From assembly GCF_000720925.1 (NCBI RefSeq), contig NZ_JOEE01000006.1:203607-267606 (forward strand): a stretch of 64,000 nucleotides of DNA, given 5' to 3'. Position 1 is the first letter of the stretch; every line of letters begins with the position of its first letter. Made by a program: the position numbers and the translations under genes. Origin of the DNA: Phycicoccus jejuensis (GTDB lineage Bacteria; Actinomycetota; Actinomycetes; Actinomycetales; Dermatophilaceae). Below, piece by piece: positions 7,766 through 18,480 of this stretch. The notes beneath the pieces were generated by a model. It did not search any database and was not told where the DNA came from. It saw only the letters and a list, made by a program, of their open reading frames with translations.

Positions 7766-8263
7766 ATGGCCTCCGACCGCGACGACGTCGAGCGCACCCC
7801 CGACGGTCGCTACCTCGTCGTCGACGGTCGCCGGTGGCGGGCCAGCGACCCCGGCATCCCCGACACCCTGCGCGCCGAGCTCGTCGCGGAGCTGATGTCC
7901 GCGCGCCGGGCCGTGCGCACCGAGGGTGACGCCGCGCGCCACCGCGTGCAGGACGCCAAGGTCGCGCTCGGGGAGCGGGGTGAGCCGTGGTGGGACGAGC
8001 CGTCGGCCGCCGGGCTGGCCGAGCGGATGGTGGCGACGGCCCGGGTCCTGCTGCGGCACCGGCCCGAGGGCACGACCTGCCCGAGCGAGGTCGCCCGCGT
8101 GGTCGGCGGCGAATCCTGGCGACCGCTCACCGCCCGGGTGCGCGCCCTCGTGCACGACCGGACCGGGGGCGGCGAGCTGCAGGTGCTGCAGCGCGGCGAG
8201 CCGGTCGACCGCGACGCGCGGGGGCCGGTCCGCATCGGCCGGGGCCCGCGCTTCCCGGGCTGA
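7766..8263 (+). CDS. DUF3253-like hypothetical protein
   Basis: A 165-residue soluble protein. The N-terminal part (TPDGRYLVVDGRRWRASDPGIP) matches a short domain often annotated, doubtfully, as a biopolymer-transport protein. The C-terminal part (CPSEVARVVGGESWRPLTAR followed by VRALV and GPVRIGRGPRF) matches DUF3253, a small winged-helix-like domain. The function is unknown; DNA binding is only a structural guess. The ATG at 7766 follows TAGCGT by six bases, giving a leaderless start. The gene is monocistronic, with an ABC exporter gene 73 bases downstream. Confidence 0.65.
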   Translation: MASDRDDVERTPDGRYLVVDGRRWRASDPGIPDTLRAELVAELMSARRAVRTEGDAARHRVQDAKVALGERGEPWWDEPSAAGLAERMVATARVLLRHRPEGTTCPSEVARVVGGESWRPLTARVRALVHDRTGGGELQVLQRGEPVDRDARGPVRIGRGPRFPG

Positions 8264-8307
8264 CCGCCGCACGCCGGGCGCCCGGGAGGCCCGTCCGCCC
8301 GCTCGGT

Positions 8308-8323
8308 TAGGGTGCCCTTACCC
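8308..8323 (+). promoter_or_regulatory. -10 box with iron-box-like sequence before ABC exporter
   Basis: TAGGGT at 8308-8313 is a plausible -10. The stretch TTAGGGTGCCCTTACCC from 8307 agrees with the DtxR/IdeR iron box at about 12 of 19 positions by eye, and a DtxR-type regulator is encoded 3.5 kb upstream. Iron control of the exporter is a guess. Confidence 0.3.
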
Positions 8324-8336
8324 GTGCGGCCGGTCC

Positions 8337-10157
8337 GTGCGCCACGCCCCGACCCGCGAGGACCCGTTGCTCGAGCTGCCCGCCCCGCCCACCCGTCCGC
8401 TCGCCGCCCTCTGGGGCCGCTACCGCCGCCACCGCGGCCGGTTCGTGCTCGCGGTCGCGGTCTCGACGGTCAACAAGGTCGCCGACGTCGTGCCCGAGCT
8501 GCTCATCGGGGCCGCCGTCGACGTGGTCGTCCGCGGCGACGCCTCGTTCGTCGGGGAGCTGCTCGGTGTCGAGTCGCGCCAGGCGCAGCTGGTCTGGCTG
8601 GCGGTCGTCAACGCCGTCGTGTGGGTGGTCGAGTCCGCGAGCGAGTACGTCGCCGCACTGCTCTTCCGCGGCCTCTCGCAGGCGGTCGAGCACGACCTGC
8701 GGGTCGACGCCTACGACCACGCGCAGCGCCTCGACCTGCGCTGGCACGAGGGGCGTGCCTCCGGCGCGACGCTCGCCACCGTCAACGACGACGTCAACCA
8801 GCTCGAGCGCCTGCTCGACGTCGGCTTCCCCGCCATCTGGCAGACGGCGCTCAACGTCGTCGTCGTCGGGGTGGTCTTCGCGGTCGCGTCGTGGCAGCTG
8901 CTGCTCCTGGCGTTCCTGCCCATCCCCGTCATCGTCGTCGCGTCACTGCGCTACCAGCGCGTCCTCGAGCCGTACTACCTCACCGTGCGCGAGGGCGTCG
9001 CGCGCCTGTCCGGGGTGCTGTCGGCCAACCTCGGCGGGCTCGCGACGATCAAGGCGTTCACCGCCGAGGCGCGCGAGCGGGACCGGGTGCGCGAGGCGTC
9101 CGCGGCCTACCGCGACGCCAACGTCGAGACGATCCGCCGGTCGGCGGCCTTCGTCCCGCTCGTGCGGATGGCGATCCTCGCCGGCTTCACGTGCACGCTG
9201 CTCGTCGGCGGTCTCTCGGTGCTCGACGGTGGCCTCGCGGTCGGCCTCTACTCCGTCCTCGTGTTCATGACCCAGCGGCTGCTCTGGCCGCTCACGGAGG
9301 TCGCGACGGTGCTCGACCTCTACCAGCGCGGCCGCGCCTCGACGGCCCGCATCCTCGCCCTGCTCGCCGTCCCGGTCGAGGTCGACGAGGGCGAGCACGA
9401 GCTCGTGCGGCCCGTCCGCGGCGAGCTCGAGCTGCGCGGCGTCCGGGCGGGCTACGCCGACGGGCCGGACGTCCTCCACGGCGTCGACCTGCGCGTCCCG
9501 GCCGGCGAGACCCACGCACTCGTCGGGACGACCGGGTCGGGCAAGTCGACCATCCTGCGGCTGCTGCTGCGCTTCGACGACCCGCGCGCGGGCGTGGTGC
9601 TCGTCGACGGCGTCGACGTGCGCGGCCTCACCTGGGCCTCGCTCCGGGGCTCGATCGGGTACGTCGCGCAGGAGGTGCACCTCTTCGCGGGCTCCGTCGC
9701 CGAGAACCTCGAGTACTCGCGCCCCGGGGCGACCCGCGCGCAGCTGGAGCAGGCCGTGCGGCACGCCGCCGCCGACGACGTCGTCGACCGGCTGCCCGGG
9801 GGGCTCGAGGGCGAGGTGGGCGAGCGGGGTCTCACGCTCTCCGGCGGCCAGCGCCAGCGGCTCGCCCTCGCGCGGGCCCTCCTGCGGGAGCCGGCCGTCC
9901 TCCTCCTCGACGAGGCGACGAGCGCCGTCGACACCGAGACCGAGGCGGCCATCCAGCGCTCGGTGCGAGAGGCCAGCGCCGGGCGGACCGCCCTCGTCGT
10001 GGCCCACCGGCTCTCGACGGTGCGGCACGCCGACCGCATCTGGGTCATCGACGCCGGGCGGGTCGCCGAGTCCGGCACGCACGACGAGCTCGTGGCCTCC
10101 GGTGGGCGCTACGCGGCGCTGTGGGCGGTCCAGACCGGCGAGGCGGCGCTGCCGTGA
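8337..10157 (+). CDS. ABC exporter, fused permease and ATPase
   Basis: A 606-residue half-transporter that would work as a homodimer or heterodimer in the cytoplasmic membrane. Residues 1-300 form a six-helix ABC type 1 membrane domain (FVLAVAVSTVNKVADVVPE onward). The C-terminal nucleotide-binding domain has Walker A GTTGSGKST, the signature LSGGQRQRLALARAL, Walker B VLLLDEATSAVD and the switch His in VVAHRLST. The substrate is unknown; MsbA/lipid and multidrug exporters share this layout. The start is uncertain: GTG at 8337 is used, with TTG at 8368 as an alternative, since no clear ribosome site is present. Confidence 0.88.
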   Translation: MRHAPTREDPLLELPAPPTRPLAALWGRYRRHRGRFVLAVAVSTVNKVADVVPELLIGAAVDVVVRGDASFVGELLGVESRQAQLVWLAVVNAVVWVVESASEYVAALLFRGLSQAVEHDLRVDAYDHAQRLDLRWHEGRASGATLATVNDDVNQLERLLDVGFPAIWQTALNVVVVGVVFAVASWQLLLLAFLPIPVIVVASLRYQRVLEPYYLTVREGVARLSGVLSANLGGLATIKAFTAEARERDRVREASAAYRDANVETIRRSAAFVPLVRMAILAGFTCTLLVGGLSVLDGGLAVGLYSVLVFMTQRLLWPLTEVATVLDLYQRGRASTARILALLAVPVEVDEGEHELVRPVRGELELRGVRAGYADGPDVLHGVDLRVPAGETHALVGTTGSGKSTILRLLLRFDDPRAGVVLVDGVDVRGLTWASLRGSIGYVAQEVHLFAGSVAENLEYSRPGATRAQLEQAVRHAAADDVVDRLPGGLEGEVGERGLTLSGGQRQRLALARALLREPAVLLLDEATSAVDTETEAAIQRSVREASAGRTALVVAHRLSTVRHADRIWVIDAGRVAESGTHDELVASGGRYAALWAVQTGEAALP

Positions 10158-10213
10158 CGCGGCCCCGGTGGTCCCGGCGTTTTCGTCCGGTGGTGGACGG
10201 GTAGCGCCCACCC

Positions 10214-11821
10214 GTGGACACCTGTGACGCCGTCGTCGTCGGGGCCGGGCCGAACGGGCTCGTCGCCGCCATCGCCCTCGCCGACGCCGGCTGGGACGTC
10301 CTGCTCCTCGAGGCGCAGGACGAGCTCGGCGGCGCCGTCAAGAGCGCCGAGGTGCTGGCGCCCGGGGTGGTCACCGACCTCTTCAGCGCCTTCTACCCCC
10401 TCGCGGCCGCGAGCCCGGTCATCCGCGACCTCGGCCTGGAGTCCCACGGGCTGACCTGGCGCCGCTCGCCGGACGTCCTCGCGCACGTGCTGGCCGACGG
10501 ACAATGCGCCGTCATGCACGACGACCCCGACGGCACCGCCGCCCGGCTCGACGAGGACGCCCCCGGCGACGGCGAGGCCTGGCTGCGGATGGTGCGGCAG
10601 TGGCAGCGGCTGCGCGACCCGCTGCTCGACGCCCTCTTCACGACCTTCCCGCCGGTGCGCCCCGGCGTGCGGCTGGCCCGCGCGCTCGACGCCGCGGAGG
10701 CCCTCGACCTCGTCCGCCGTCTCGCGCTGCCGGTGCGTCGGCTCGCCGCGGAGGAGTTCCGCGGGACGGACGCGGGGCTGCTGCTCTCGGGCAACGCCGC
10801 GCACACCGACGTGCCGCCGGACGCCGCGGGCAGCGCGCTCTACGGCTGGCTGCTCAGCATGCTCGGGCAGGACGTCGGCTACCCCGTGCCGGAGGGCGGC
10901 GCGGGCCGGCTGTCCGGGGCGATGGCCGCGCGCTTCCGGGCCGCCGGCGGTCGGGTGATGACGGGGGCCGCCGTCGAGCGGGTCGAGCTGCGTGGTCGGC
11001 GCGCGACCGGCGTCGTGCTGGCGGACGGACGCCGGGTGCGGGCCCGCCGGGCGGTCGTCGCCGACGTCTCTGCCCCGGCGCTGTTCGGCCGGATGCTCCC
11101 CGCCGGGGCGCTGCACCCCCGGCTGCGTGAGCGGCTCGAGCGCTTCGAGTGGGACCCCTCGACCCTCAAGCTGAACTGGGCTCTCTCGCAGCCGGTCCCG
11201 TGGGCGGCGGACGGGGCGCGGCAGGCCGGTACGGTGCACCTCGGGGTCGACGCCGACGGCCTCGTCCAGTCGTCGGCCGCGCTGACGACGGGTCGGCTGC
11301 CGTCGCCGCCCTTCGTCCTCTTCGGCCAGATGGGCGTCGCCGACCCGACGCGCTGCCCGCCCGGGACCGAGACCGCGTGGGGGTACACGCATCTGCCGCG
11401 CTCCCTCGGCGACGACGCCGGGGCCGTCGCCGCGCAGGTCGAGGCGGTCGAGGACGCCGTCGAGGCGGTGGCCCCCGGCTTCCGCGACGCCGTCACGGCG
11501 CGGCTCGTCCAGACCCCGACGGACCTCCAGGCGGCGGACGCCAACCTCGACCTCGGGGCCCTCAACGGGGGCTCGTCGGCCCTGCACCACCAGCTGTTCC
11601 TGCGGCCGGTCCCCGGTCTCGGCCGCCCCGAGACGCCGGTCGACCGGCTCTACCTTGCGTCCGCGTCGGCGCACCCCGGGGGCGGGGTGCACGGGGCCTG
11701 CGGGTGGAACGCGGCCCGGGCGGCGCTCGACGCGCAGGGGCCGGTCGGTGCCGCGCGGCGCGCGCTGACCCGCACCGTCTGGCACCGGGTGCTCGGGCCA
11801 GAGCGGGTCAGCCCTCGCTGA
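10214..11821 (+). CDS. FAD-dependent oxidoreductase, phytoene desaturase-like
   Basis: A 535-residue flavoprotein of the CrtI/amine-oxidase superfamily. The FAD-binding fold begins at once: DAVVVGAGPNGLVAAIALAD, then the E of LLLEAQDELGG. The C-terminal flavin-contact region is ASASAHPGGGVHGACG. Relatives act on carotenoids, but this sub-branch (PYROXD2-like, broadly distributed in actinobacteria) is not tied to carotenoid genes, and no crtB or crtE lies nearby. The reaction is therefore open. GTG at 10214 is the first start before the dinucleotide fold. The gene runs into the convergent SRPBCC gene, with the two 3' ends overlapping by 14 bases. Confidence 0.82.
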   Translation: MDTCDAVVVGAGPNGLVAAIALADAGWDVLLLEAQDELGGAVKSAEVLAPGVVTDLFSAFYPLAAASPVIRDLGLESHGLTWRRSPDVLAHVLADGQCAVMHDDPDGTAARLDEDAPGDGEAWLRMVRQWQRLRDPLLDALFTTFPPVRPGVRLARALDAAEALDLVRRLALPVRRLAAEEFRGTDAGLLLSGNAAHTDVPPDAAGSALYGWLLSMLGQDVGYPVPEGGAGRLSGAMAARFRAAGGRVMTGAAVERVELRGRRATGVVLADGRRVRARRAVVADVSAPALFGRMLPAGALHPRLRERLERFEWDPSTLKLNWALSQPVPWAADGARQAGTVHLGVDADGLVQSSAALTTGRLPSPPFVLFGQMGVADPTRCPPGTETAWGYTHLPRSLGDDAGAVAAQVEAVEDAVEAVAPGFRDAVTARLVQTPTDLQAADANLDLGALNGGSSALHHQLFLRPVPGLGRPETPVDRLYLASASAHPGGGVHGACGWNAARAALDAQGPVGAARRALTRTVWHRVLGPERVSPR

Positions 11822-12305
11822 CCGCTCGACCGGGGTGGGCCCGGCCGGTCGGGTCGCGGCGCTCGGCGAGCAGCGCCAGCCGGCGCAGCGACTCGACGTT
11901 GCGCGGGTGGATGGCCGCCTGCCGCAGGGGCGCCGGGAGGACGCGGGACGGGCCACTCACGACGTCCTCGCGCAGGCTGAGCCTGGTGCCGTCCCCGGCG
12001 GGCGTGAGCTCGAGCAGGACGTGGGCCTCGCCGAGGGGCCATCCTCGGGCGCGCAGCAGGAGCATGCGGCCGGGGTCGCTGTCCTCGACCTCGGTGTTGT
12101 CCGACAGCAGGAGCGGCCACACCCCGACGCTGTGCTCGATGCGCGTGCCGACGGCCGGCCAGCCGGGGTCGACCGCACGCACCCGGGCGGCGCCGACGAC
12201 CCAGGTCGGGTAGGCCCAGCCGTCGGCGAGCACGGCCCACACGTCCTCGGGTCGCGCGGCGACGGTGTGGTGGACGGGGGGCCGGTGGGCGGCGGGGGTC
12301 GTCAT
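11808..12305 (-). CDS. SRPBCC (polyketide cyclase-like) protein
   Basis: A 165-residue START/SRPBCC fold protein. It opens with VHHTVAARPEDVWAVLADGW, the first strand and helix of the fold. Strands follow (GTRIEHSVGVWPLLLSDNTE, GEAHVLLELTPAGDGTRLSL), then the long C-terminal helix PRNVESLRRLALLAERR. Such proteins bind hydrophobic ligands in a helix-grip cavity; the ligand is unknown. A GTTT-N15-GGGTAC element ends ten bases before the ATG, matching the SigF/SigB promoter type, and a sigF-like gene is divergently placed. Its 3' end overlaps the convergent oxidoreductase gene. Confidence 0.78.
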   Translation of the reverse strand: MTTPAAHRPPVHHTVAARPEDVWAVLADGWAYPTWVVGAARVRAVDPGWPAVGTRIEHSVGVWPLLLSDNTEVEDSDPGRMLLLRARGWPLGEAHVLLELTPAGDGTRLSLREDVVSGPSRVLPAPLRQAAIHPRNVESLRRLALLAERRDPTGRAHPGRAVSEG

Positions 12306-12315
12306 GCGCTGGGCG

Positions 12316-12340
12316 GTACCCCTGACCTCTCGCCGGAAAC
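12316..12340 (-). promoter_or_regulatory. SigF/SigB-type promoter before SRPBCC gene
   Basis: On the minus strand GTTT (12340-12337) and GGGTAC (12321-12316) are 15 bases apart, close to the general-stress consensus GTTT-N14-17-GGGTAT. It lies ten bases upstream of the SRPBCC start. Inferred from sequence only. Confidence 0.4.
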
Positions 12341-12509
12341 GCACCTGCGGGGCCGTGCTCTGCCGGTGGGCTCCCGGAGCGGGTCGAGAACTCCGCGTCA
12401 CCAAACCCCCGTCCGGGGCCCATCCGTGACACGGTCGTGTTCTCGGTCCAGACCCGGCCGCGTCGCGGGTCAGACAGAGTGCCCTCTTTCTTCCTGATGG
12501 AGGACAGTC

Positions 12510-13088
12510 ATGTCCAGGACCCCCCGATCCACCCAGCCGAGCGAGCGCGACCAGGTCGTCGACGGTCTGCTCTGCCGCGTCGCCGCGTCGTCGCACCGCG
12601 ACGAGCAGCGTCGCCTGCGTGCCCAGGTCGTGGAGGAGATGCTCCCGCTCGCCGACGGTCTGGCTCATCGCTACTCCGGGCGGGGCATCGAGCGGGACGA
12701 CCTCGAGCAGGTCGCCCGGACGGCTCTCGTCGCCGCCGTGGACCGCTACATGGAGTGCGAGCCTGCCGACGTCGAGTCGGCACGGATGTGCGGCAGCGGT
12801 TTTCGCCCGGCATCGCTCGATGCCCCGGTGCTGGCCGGCGGGACGGAGGGCGACCGCCTCGCCGACGTCGGGGACTTCTACCACCGCTTCGAGCTGCACA
12901 CCGACCTGCGGCTGGCCCTGGACTCGCTCGGGGAGCGGGACCGCCGGGTGGTGCGGCTGCGCTTCGTGGAGGAGCTGACGCAGTCCGAGATCGGGTCGAT
13001 GCTCGGGGTCAGCCAGATGCAGGTGTCGCGCATCCTGTCGCGCATCCTGCGCCAGCTGCGGGGGAGCCTGGACGTCGTGGCCGCCTGA
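12510..13088 (+). CDS. SigB/SigF-like sigma factor lacking regions 2.3-3.1
   Basis: A 192-residue relative of the general-stress sigma factors, which are normally about 260 residues. Region 1.2-2.2 is intact (PLADGLAHRYSGRGIERDDL, then QVARTALVAAVDRY), and so is region 4 (LDSLGERDRRVVRLRFVEEL, then the helix-turn-helix QSEIGSMLGVSQMQVSRILS). Between them about 70 residues are missing: AVDRY is joined directly to PADVESARMCGSGFRPASLD. Regions 2.3, 2.4 and most of 3, which melt DNA and read the -10 box, are gone, while the frame is kept. It may still bind core RNA polymerase or an anti-sigma factor. The ATG is preceded by GGAGGA. Confidence 0.75.
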   Translation: MSRTPRSTQPSERDQVVDGLLCRVAASSHRDEQRRLRAQVVEEMLPLADGLAHRYSGRGIERDDLEQVARTALVAAVDRYMECEPADVESARMCGSGFRPASLDAPVLAGGTEGDRLADVGDFYHRFELHTDLRLALDSLGERDRRVVRLRFVEELTQSEIGSMLGVSQMQVSRILSRILRQLRGSLDVVAA

Positions 13089-13175
13089 CGAGGGGTGAGT
13101 CCGGCCGGCGGGGTGCGGCCTGAGACCGGCTGAGAGCGCCGGGTGGATGTGTGCCGTCCCGGGATCCATGCGCTC

Positions 13176-13297
13176 CGGAAGGATTCCCTTGCCGCTCGCA
13201 AGGAGTGGTTGCGGGTGGAAGGGAAACCTTGCCGCGTGGAAGGGACCTTGCCGGATGGAAGGGAAACCTTGCCGCACGGAAGGGAAACCTTCCGGCC
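13176..13297. repeat. Cluster of short palindromic direct repeats
   Basis: Four units starting at 13217, 13238, 13257 and 13278 share GGAAGGGAAACCTTGCCGC with small changes. Each unit is itself an inverted repeat; the last (GGAAGG-GAAA-CCTTCC) is perfect. More degenerate forms extend left to about 13176. Unit length is 19-21 bases. The array fills the 310-base gap (13089-13398) between the sigma-like gene and the PAS-ANTAR gene. Open frames through it are repeat artefacts. Confidence 0.7.
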
Positions 13298-13398
13298 GCA
13301 GGCGTCGGGTCCTGTCGGTGCGCTCGCCTACGCTGTCCGGCGAGCGTGGCGGGTCCAACCCACGGCCCAGCCGCGCCGGCCACACCCGGCAGGACCCG

Positions 13399-14250
13399 AT
13401 GCCCCGTCCCACCGTGCACGAGCCCCACGACCCGCACCACCGCATCGACCCGCACCACCCCCGTCCGACGCCGTCGCCGACCCCGCCGGCCCTCGCGACC
13501 CTCTTCCCCGGCCACGACCGGACCTCGACCCTCGCGCGCCGCGTGGACTGGGCGGCGACGCCGGTCGGCGACCCCGACGGCTGGCCCCCGGAGCTCACGG
13601 CGGCCGTCCGCACCCTGCTGCCGGCCACGGTCCCGATGCTCCTGTGCTGGGGAGAGGACCTGGTGCAGCTCCACAACGACGCCTTCCGCGAGCTCTGCGG
13701 GCCCGAGGATCTCGACGTGATGGGACGCCGCGCGGCGGATGCCTGCTCGCCGGCGTGGGCGGCGCTCGGCGCACGGGTGCGACGCGTGCTCGCCGAGGGA
13801 GTCGCGGTCCACGAGGACGCGCTGCCGCTCGTGCTCGACCGCCACGGCCGGCCCGAGCAGGTGTTCTGGTGCTGCTCCGTCAGCCCGGTGCGGTCCGCGG
13901 TGGGTGGGGTGCTGGGCGTCCTCGTCGTCGTCACCGACGTGACGGCGCTGGCCCGTGAACGGTCCCGCTCCGCCGAGCTGGAGGAGCTCGTGGACGAGCA
14001 GGGACGTCACGTCACCGAGGCCGAGACCCGGGCCGACCACCTCGCCGTCGCCCTCCGGAGCAACCGCACCATCGGGATGGCCATCGGGGTGCTGATGGCC
14101 CGGCGGCGACTGCCGGCCGAGGCCGCCTTCGAGCTGCTGCGCCGGATGAGCACGACCCGCAACCGCAAGCTGCGCGACCTCGCCGAGACGGTCGTGCACA
14201 CCGGCGACCTCCCGGTCCTCGACGACCGCCCGGCCTCGCGGCCACGCTGA
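13399..14250 (+). CDS. PAS-ANTAR RNA-binding antiterminator
   Basis: A 283-residue regulator. After a Pro/His-rich N-terminus, residues 35-190 form a PAS sensor with WAATPVGDPDGWPPEL and LLCWGEDLVQLHNDAF, as in many actinobacterial PAS sensors. A coiled segment follows, then a C-terminal ANTAR domain (HLAVALRSNRTIGMAIGVLM ... AFELLRRMSTTRNRKLRDLA). ANTAR domains bind paired hexaloop hairpins in nascent RNA and prevent termination. The signal and the RNA targets are unknown. ATG at 13399 is used because the frame upstream runs through the palindromic repeat array; an AGGA lies just before it. Confidence 0.85.
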   Translation: MPRPTVHEPHDPHHRIDPHHPRPTPSPTPPALATLFPGHDRTSTLARRVDWAATPVGDPDGWPPELTAAVRTLLPATVPMLLCWGEDLVQLHNDAFRELCGPEDLDVMGRRAADACSPAWAALGARVRRVLAEGVAVHEDALPLVLDRHGRPEQVFWCCSVSPVRSAVGGVLGVLVVVTDVTALARERSRSAELEELVDEQGRHVTEAETRADHLAVALRSNRTIGMAIGVLMARRRLPAEAAFELLRRMSTTRNRKLRDLAETVVHTGDLPVLDDRPASRPR

Positions 14251-14358
14251 CGGGTGACCACCCGCCCGGCCGCTGCTTGACCCGGCGGGTGGCCGCCCTG
14301 TCGATGACCTGCCCGGACGGGGGCAGGCGCAAACGTGCAGGCGGCCCGCCGTTCGCGG

Positions 14359-15093
14359 TCAGGGGAGGTCGCCGGTGTCGGCGACCTCGCTCGCGAGGTC
14401 CCGGATCTTGCGGTTCGTGGCCTGGCTGGCGACGCGGAGCATCGCGAAGGCCTCCTCACGGGTCACCCGGTGGCGGGCCATGAGGACGCCCACGGCCACC
14501 CCGATCTCCCGGTTGCTGTCGAGCGCCCGCAGGAGGTTCTCGGAGCGCTCGTGGGCGAGGTACGCGGCGACGAGCAGCGAGCACTGGGTGGCGAGCAGCA
14601 GCGCCTGGCGCAGCGACTCCGCCCCGAACGCGTCCTCACGCGTGGAGTAGATGTTGAGGGCGGCCACCGTGTCGGTGCCGTCGACGAGTGTCAGGCGCTG
14701 GGCCAGGACGCTGCCGACACCCACCTCGGCGTGGACCCGGCGACCGTACTCGGGCCACCGGGCGTCCTCGTGGACGCGGCGGGTCAGGAAGACGTGGTCC
14801 TCGACGACGGCGTCGACGCACGGGCCGGACCCGATGTCGTACTGCACCTGGTCGGCGGCCAGGGCCTCGTCGTGCGAGGTCGCGAGGGTGGTCAGCGACT
14901 CCGAGCGCATCGCCGTGATGCTGCACCACTCGGCCCCGGGGACGACCTCGACCCCCCGGCGCACCAGCTCACCGAGCAGGCGGCGCGTCCCGAGGCCGTC
15001 CGGCCGGAGGCGGCCCTCCTCCAGCAGGTCCGAGACGAGGTCGAGCACGTCGGCGCCACCGTTGCGCGGGGAGCGGGCGGTCGGGGGTGTCAT
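14359..15093 (-). CDS. GAF-ANTAR RNA-binding antiterminator
   Basis: A 244-residue cytosolic regulator with an N-terminal GAF domain. Landmarks are GAEWCSITAMRSESLTTLAT, QVQYDIGSGPCVDAVVEDHV and AALNIYSTREDAFG. The C-terminal ANTAR domain has LLRALDSNREIGVAVGVLMA and AFAMLRVASQATNRKIRDLA. GAF would sense a small ligand and ANTAR would bind RNA hairpins to control termination. It converges with the PAS-ANTAR gene, so two antiterminators of the same output class are neighbours. The ATG at 15093 is preceded by GGAGGA. Its 5' end lies 80 bases beyond the end of ppsA on the same strand. Confidence 0.9.
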   Translation of the reverse strand: MTPPTARSPRNGGADVLDLVSDLLEEGRLRPDGLGTRRLLGELVRRGVEVVPGAEWCSITAMRSESLTTLATSHDEALAADQVQYDIGSGPCVDAVVEDHVFLTRRVHEDARWPEYGRRVHAEVGVGSVLAQRLTLVDGTDTVAALNIYSTREDAFGAESLRQALLLATQCSLLVAAYLAHERSENLLRALDSNREIGVAVGVLMARHRVTREEAFAMLRVASQATNRKIRDLASEVADTGDLP

Positions 15094-15173
15094 CGGGTCC
15101 TCCGCGGGTGGCGTCGACGGGTGCACCCTCCGTTCTACCGGGTCCGTCCGCCGACCGGGGCCCGCGGGTCGCC

Positions 15174-17543
<2,370 letters not shown>

Positions 17544-17636
17544 GGCGGGGGTCCTTCCGGGGACGGGGCGCGCGGGGTGGGGCGGAGGTCGTGCGGGTGG
17601 CCGGGGTGGCGGCGAGGGACAGGATGGCAGCCCGGG

Positions 17637-18476
17637 TCAGCCGGAGCCCTTGAGCTGGCGCGTGTGCATGATCACGGCCGCCATCTCCTCGACGGACATC
17701 CCGGCGGAGTTGATGACCGGCAGCCGGTGCGCCCGGTAGAGCTCCTCGGCGCGCTTGAGCTCCCACGAGCACTGCCGGAGGGAGGCGTAGGGGGAGTCGG
17801 GTCGGCGCTCGCTGCGCACCTGGCTGAGACGCGCCGGCGTGGAGGTCAGCGCGACGCAGCGGTCGAGATAGGGGCGCACCGCCTCCGGCAGCTCGCTGGC
17901 GCGCAGGTCCTCGTCGACGAGCGGGTAGTTGGCGACCTTCACTCCGTGCTGCAGGGCGAGGTAGAGCGACGTCGGCGTCTTGCCGCAGCGCGACGGGGCG
18001 ACGAGGATCAGCTCCGCCTGCTGGAGGTTGCGCAGGCTGGCGCCGTCGTCGTGCTCGAGCGAGAAGTCGATGGCCTTCATCCGGCGCTCGTAGCGGTGGA
18101 TGTCGCCGAGCCCGTGCAGGGCCGGCACCTTGGGGCTGGCGTTGACGTGGAGGACCCGCTCGACGATGTCGAGGTGGCTGCCGAAGAGGTCGATGAACGC
18201 GCAGCGGGTGCCGCGCAGGACGTCGCGCAGCTCGGCGTCGGCGACGCTCGAGAAGACGATGGGCGTCGTCGACTCGGTGACCGCGGCGTCGAGCTCCTCG
18301 ACGACCCGGTGGGCCTGCTCGACGGTCGTGATGAACGGGATCTTCCGGCGCACGAAGTCGACGGTCGGGAACTGGTTGATGATGAGGTTCCCCAGCGTCT
18401 CGGCCGAGATGCCGGTGCCGCCGGCCAGGAAGAACACCGGTGTGGGGGAGGCCTGCTCGTCGTGGGCAGCAGTCAT
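17637..18476 (-). CDS. ppsR: PEP synthase regulatory kinase/pyrophosphorylase
   Basis: Bifunctional regulator of the DUF299 family (279 residues). It inactivates PEP synthase by ADP-dependent phosphorylation of a threonine near the catalytic His and reactivates it by phosphate-dependent dephosphorylation. The P-loop-like VAPSRCGKTPTSLYLALQ is in the middle, with FFLAGGTGISAETLGN at the start and a C-terminal NSAGMSVEEMA. The start ATG at 18476 lies four bases after the stop of lutC, so it is translated from the same message. Its target ppsA is the next gene. The pairing supports both calls. Confidence 0.95.
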   Translation of the reverse strand: MTAAHDEQASPTPVFFLAGGTGISAETLGNLIINQFPTVDFVRRKIPFITTVEQAHRVVEELDAAVTESTTPIVFSSVADAELRDVLRGTRCAFIDLFGSHLDIVERVLHVNASPKVPALHGLGDIHRYERRMKAIDFSLEHDDGASLRNLQQAELILVAPSRCGKTPTSLYLALQHGVKVANYPLVDEDLRASELPEAVRPYLDRCVALTSTPARLSQVRSERRPDSPYASLRQCSWELKRAEELYRAHRLPVINSAGMSVEEMAAVIMHTRQLKGSG

Positions 18477-18480
18477 CCGG

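Noticed and set aside
13147..13398. N-terminal extension of the PAS-ANTAR protein through the hairpin array
   Set aside because: The extension translates only the palindromic repeats; the ATG at 13399 starts where protein-like composition begins.
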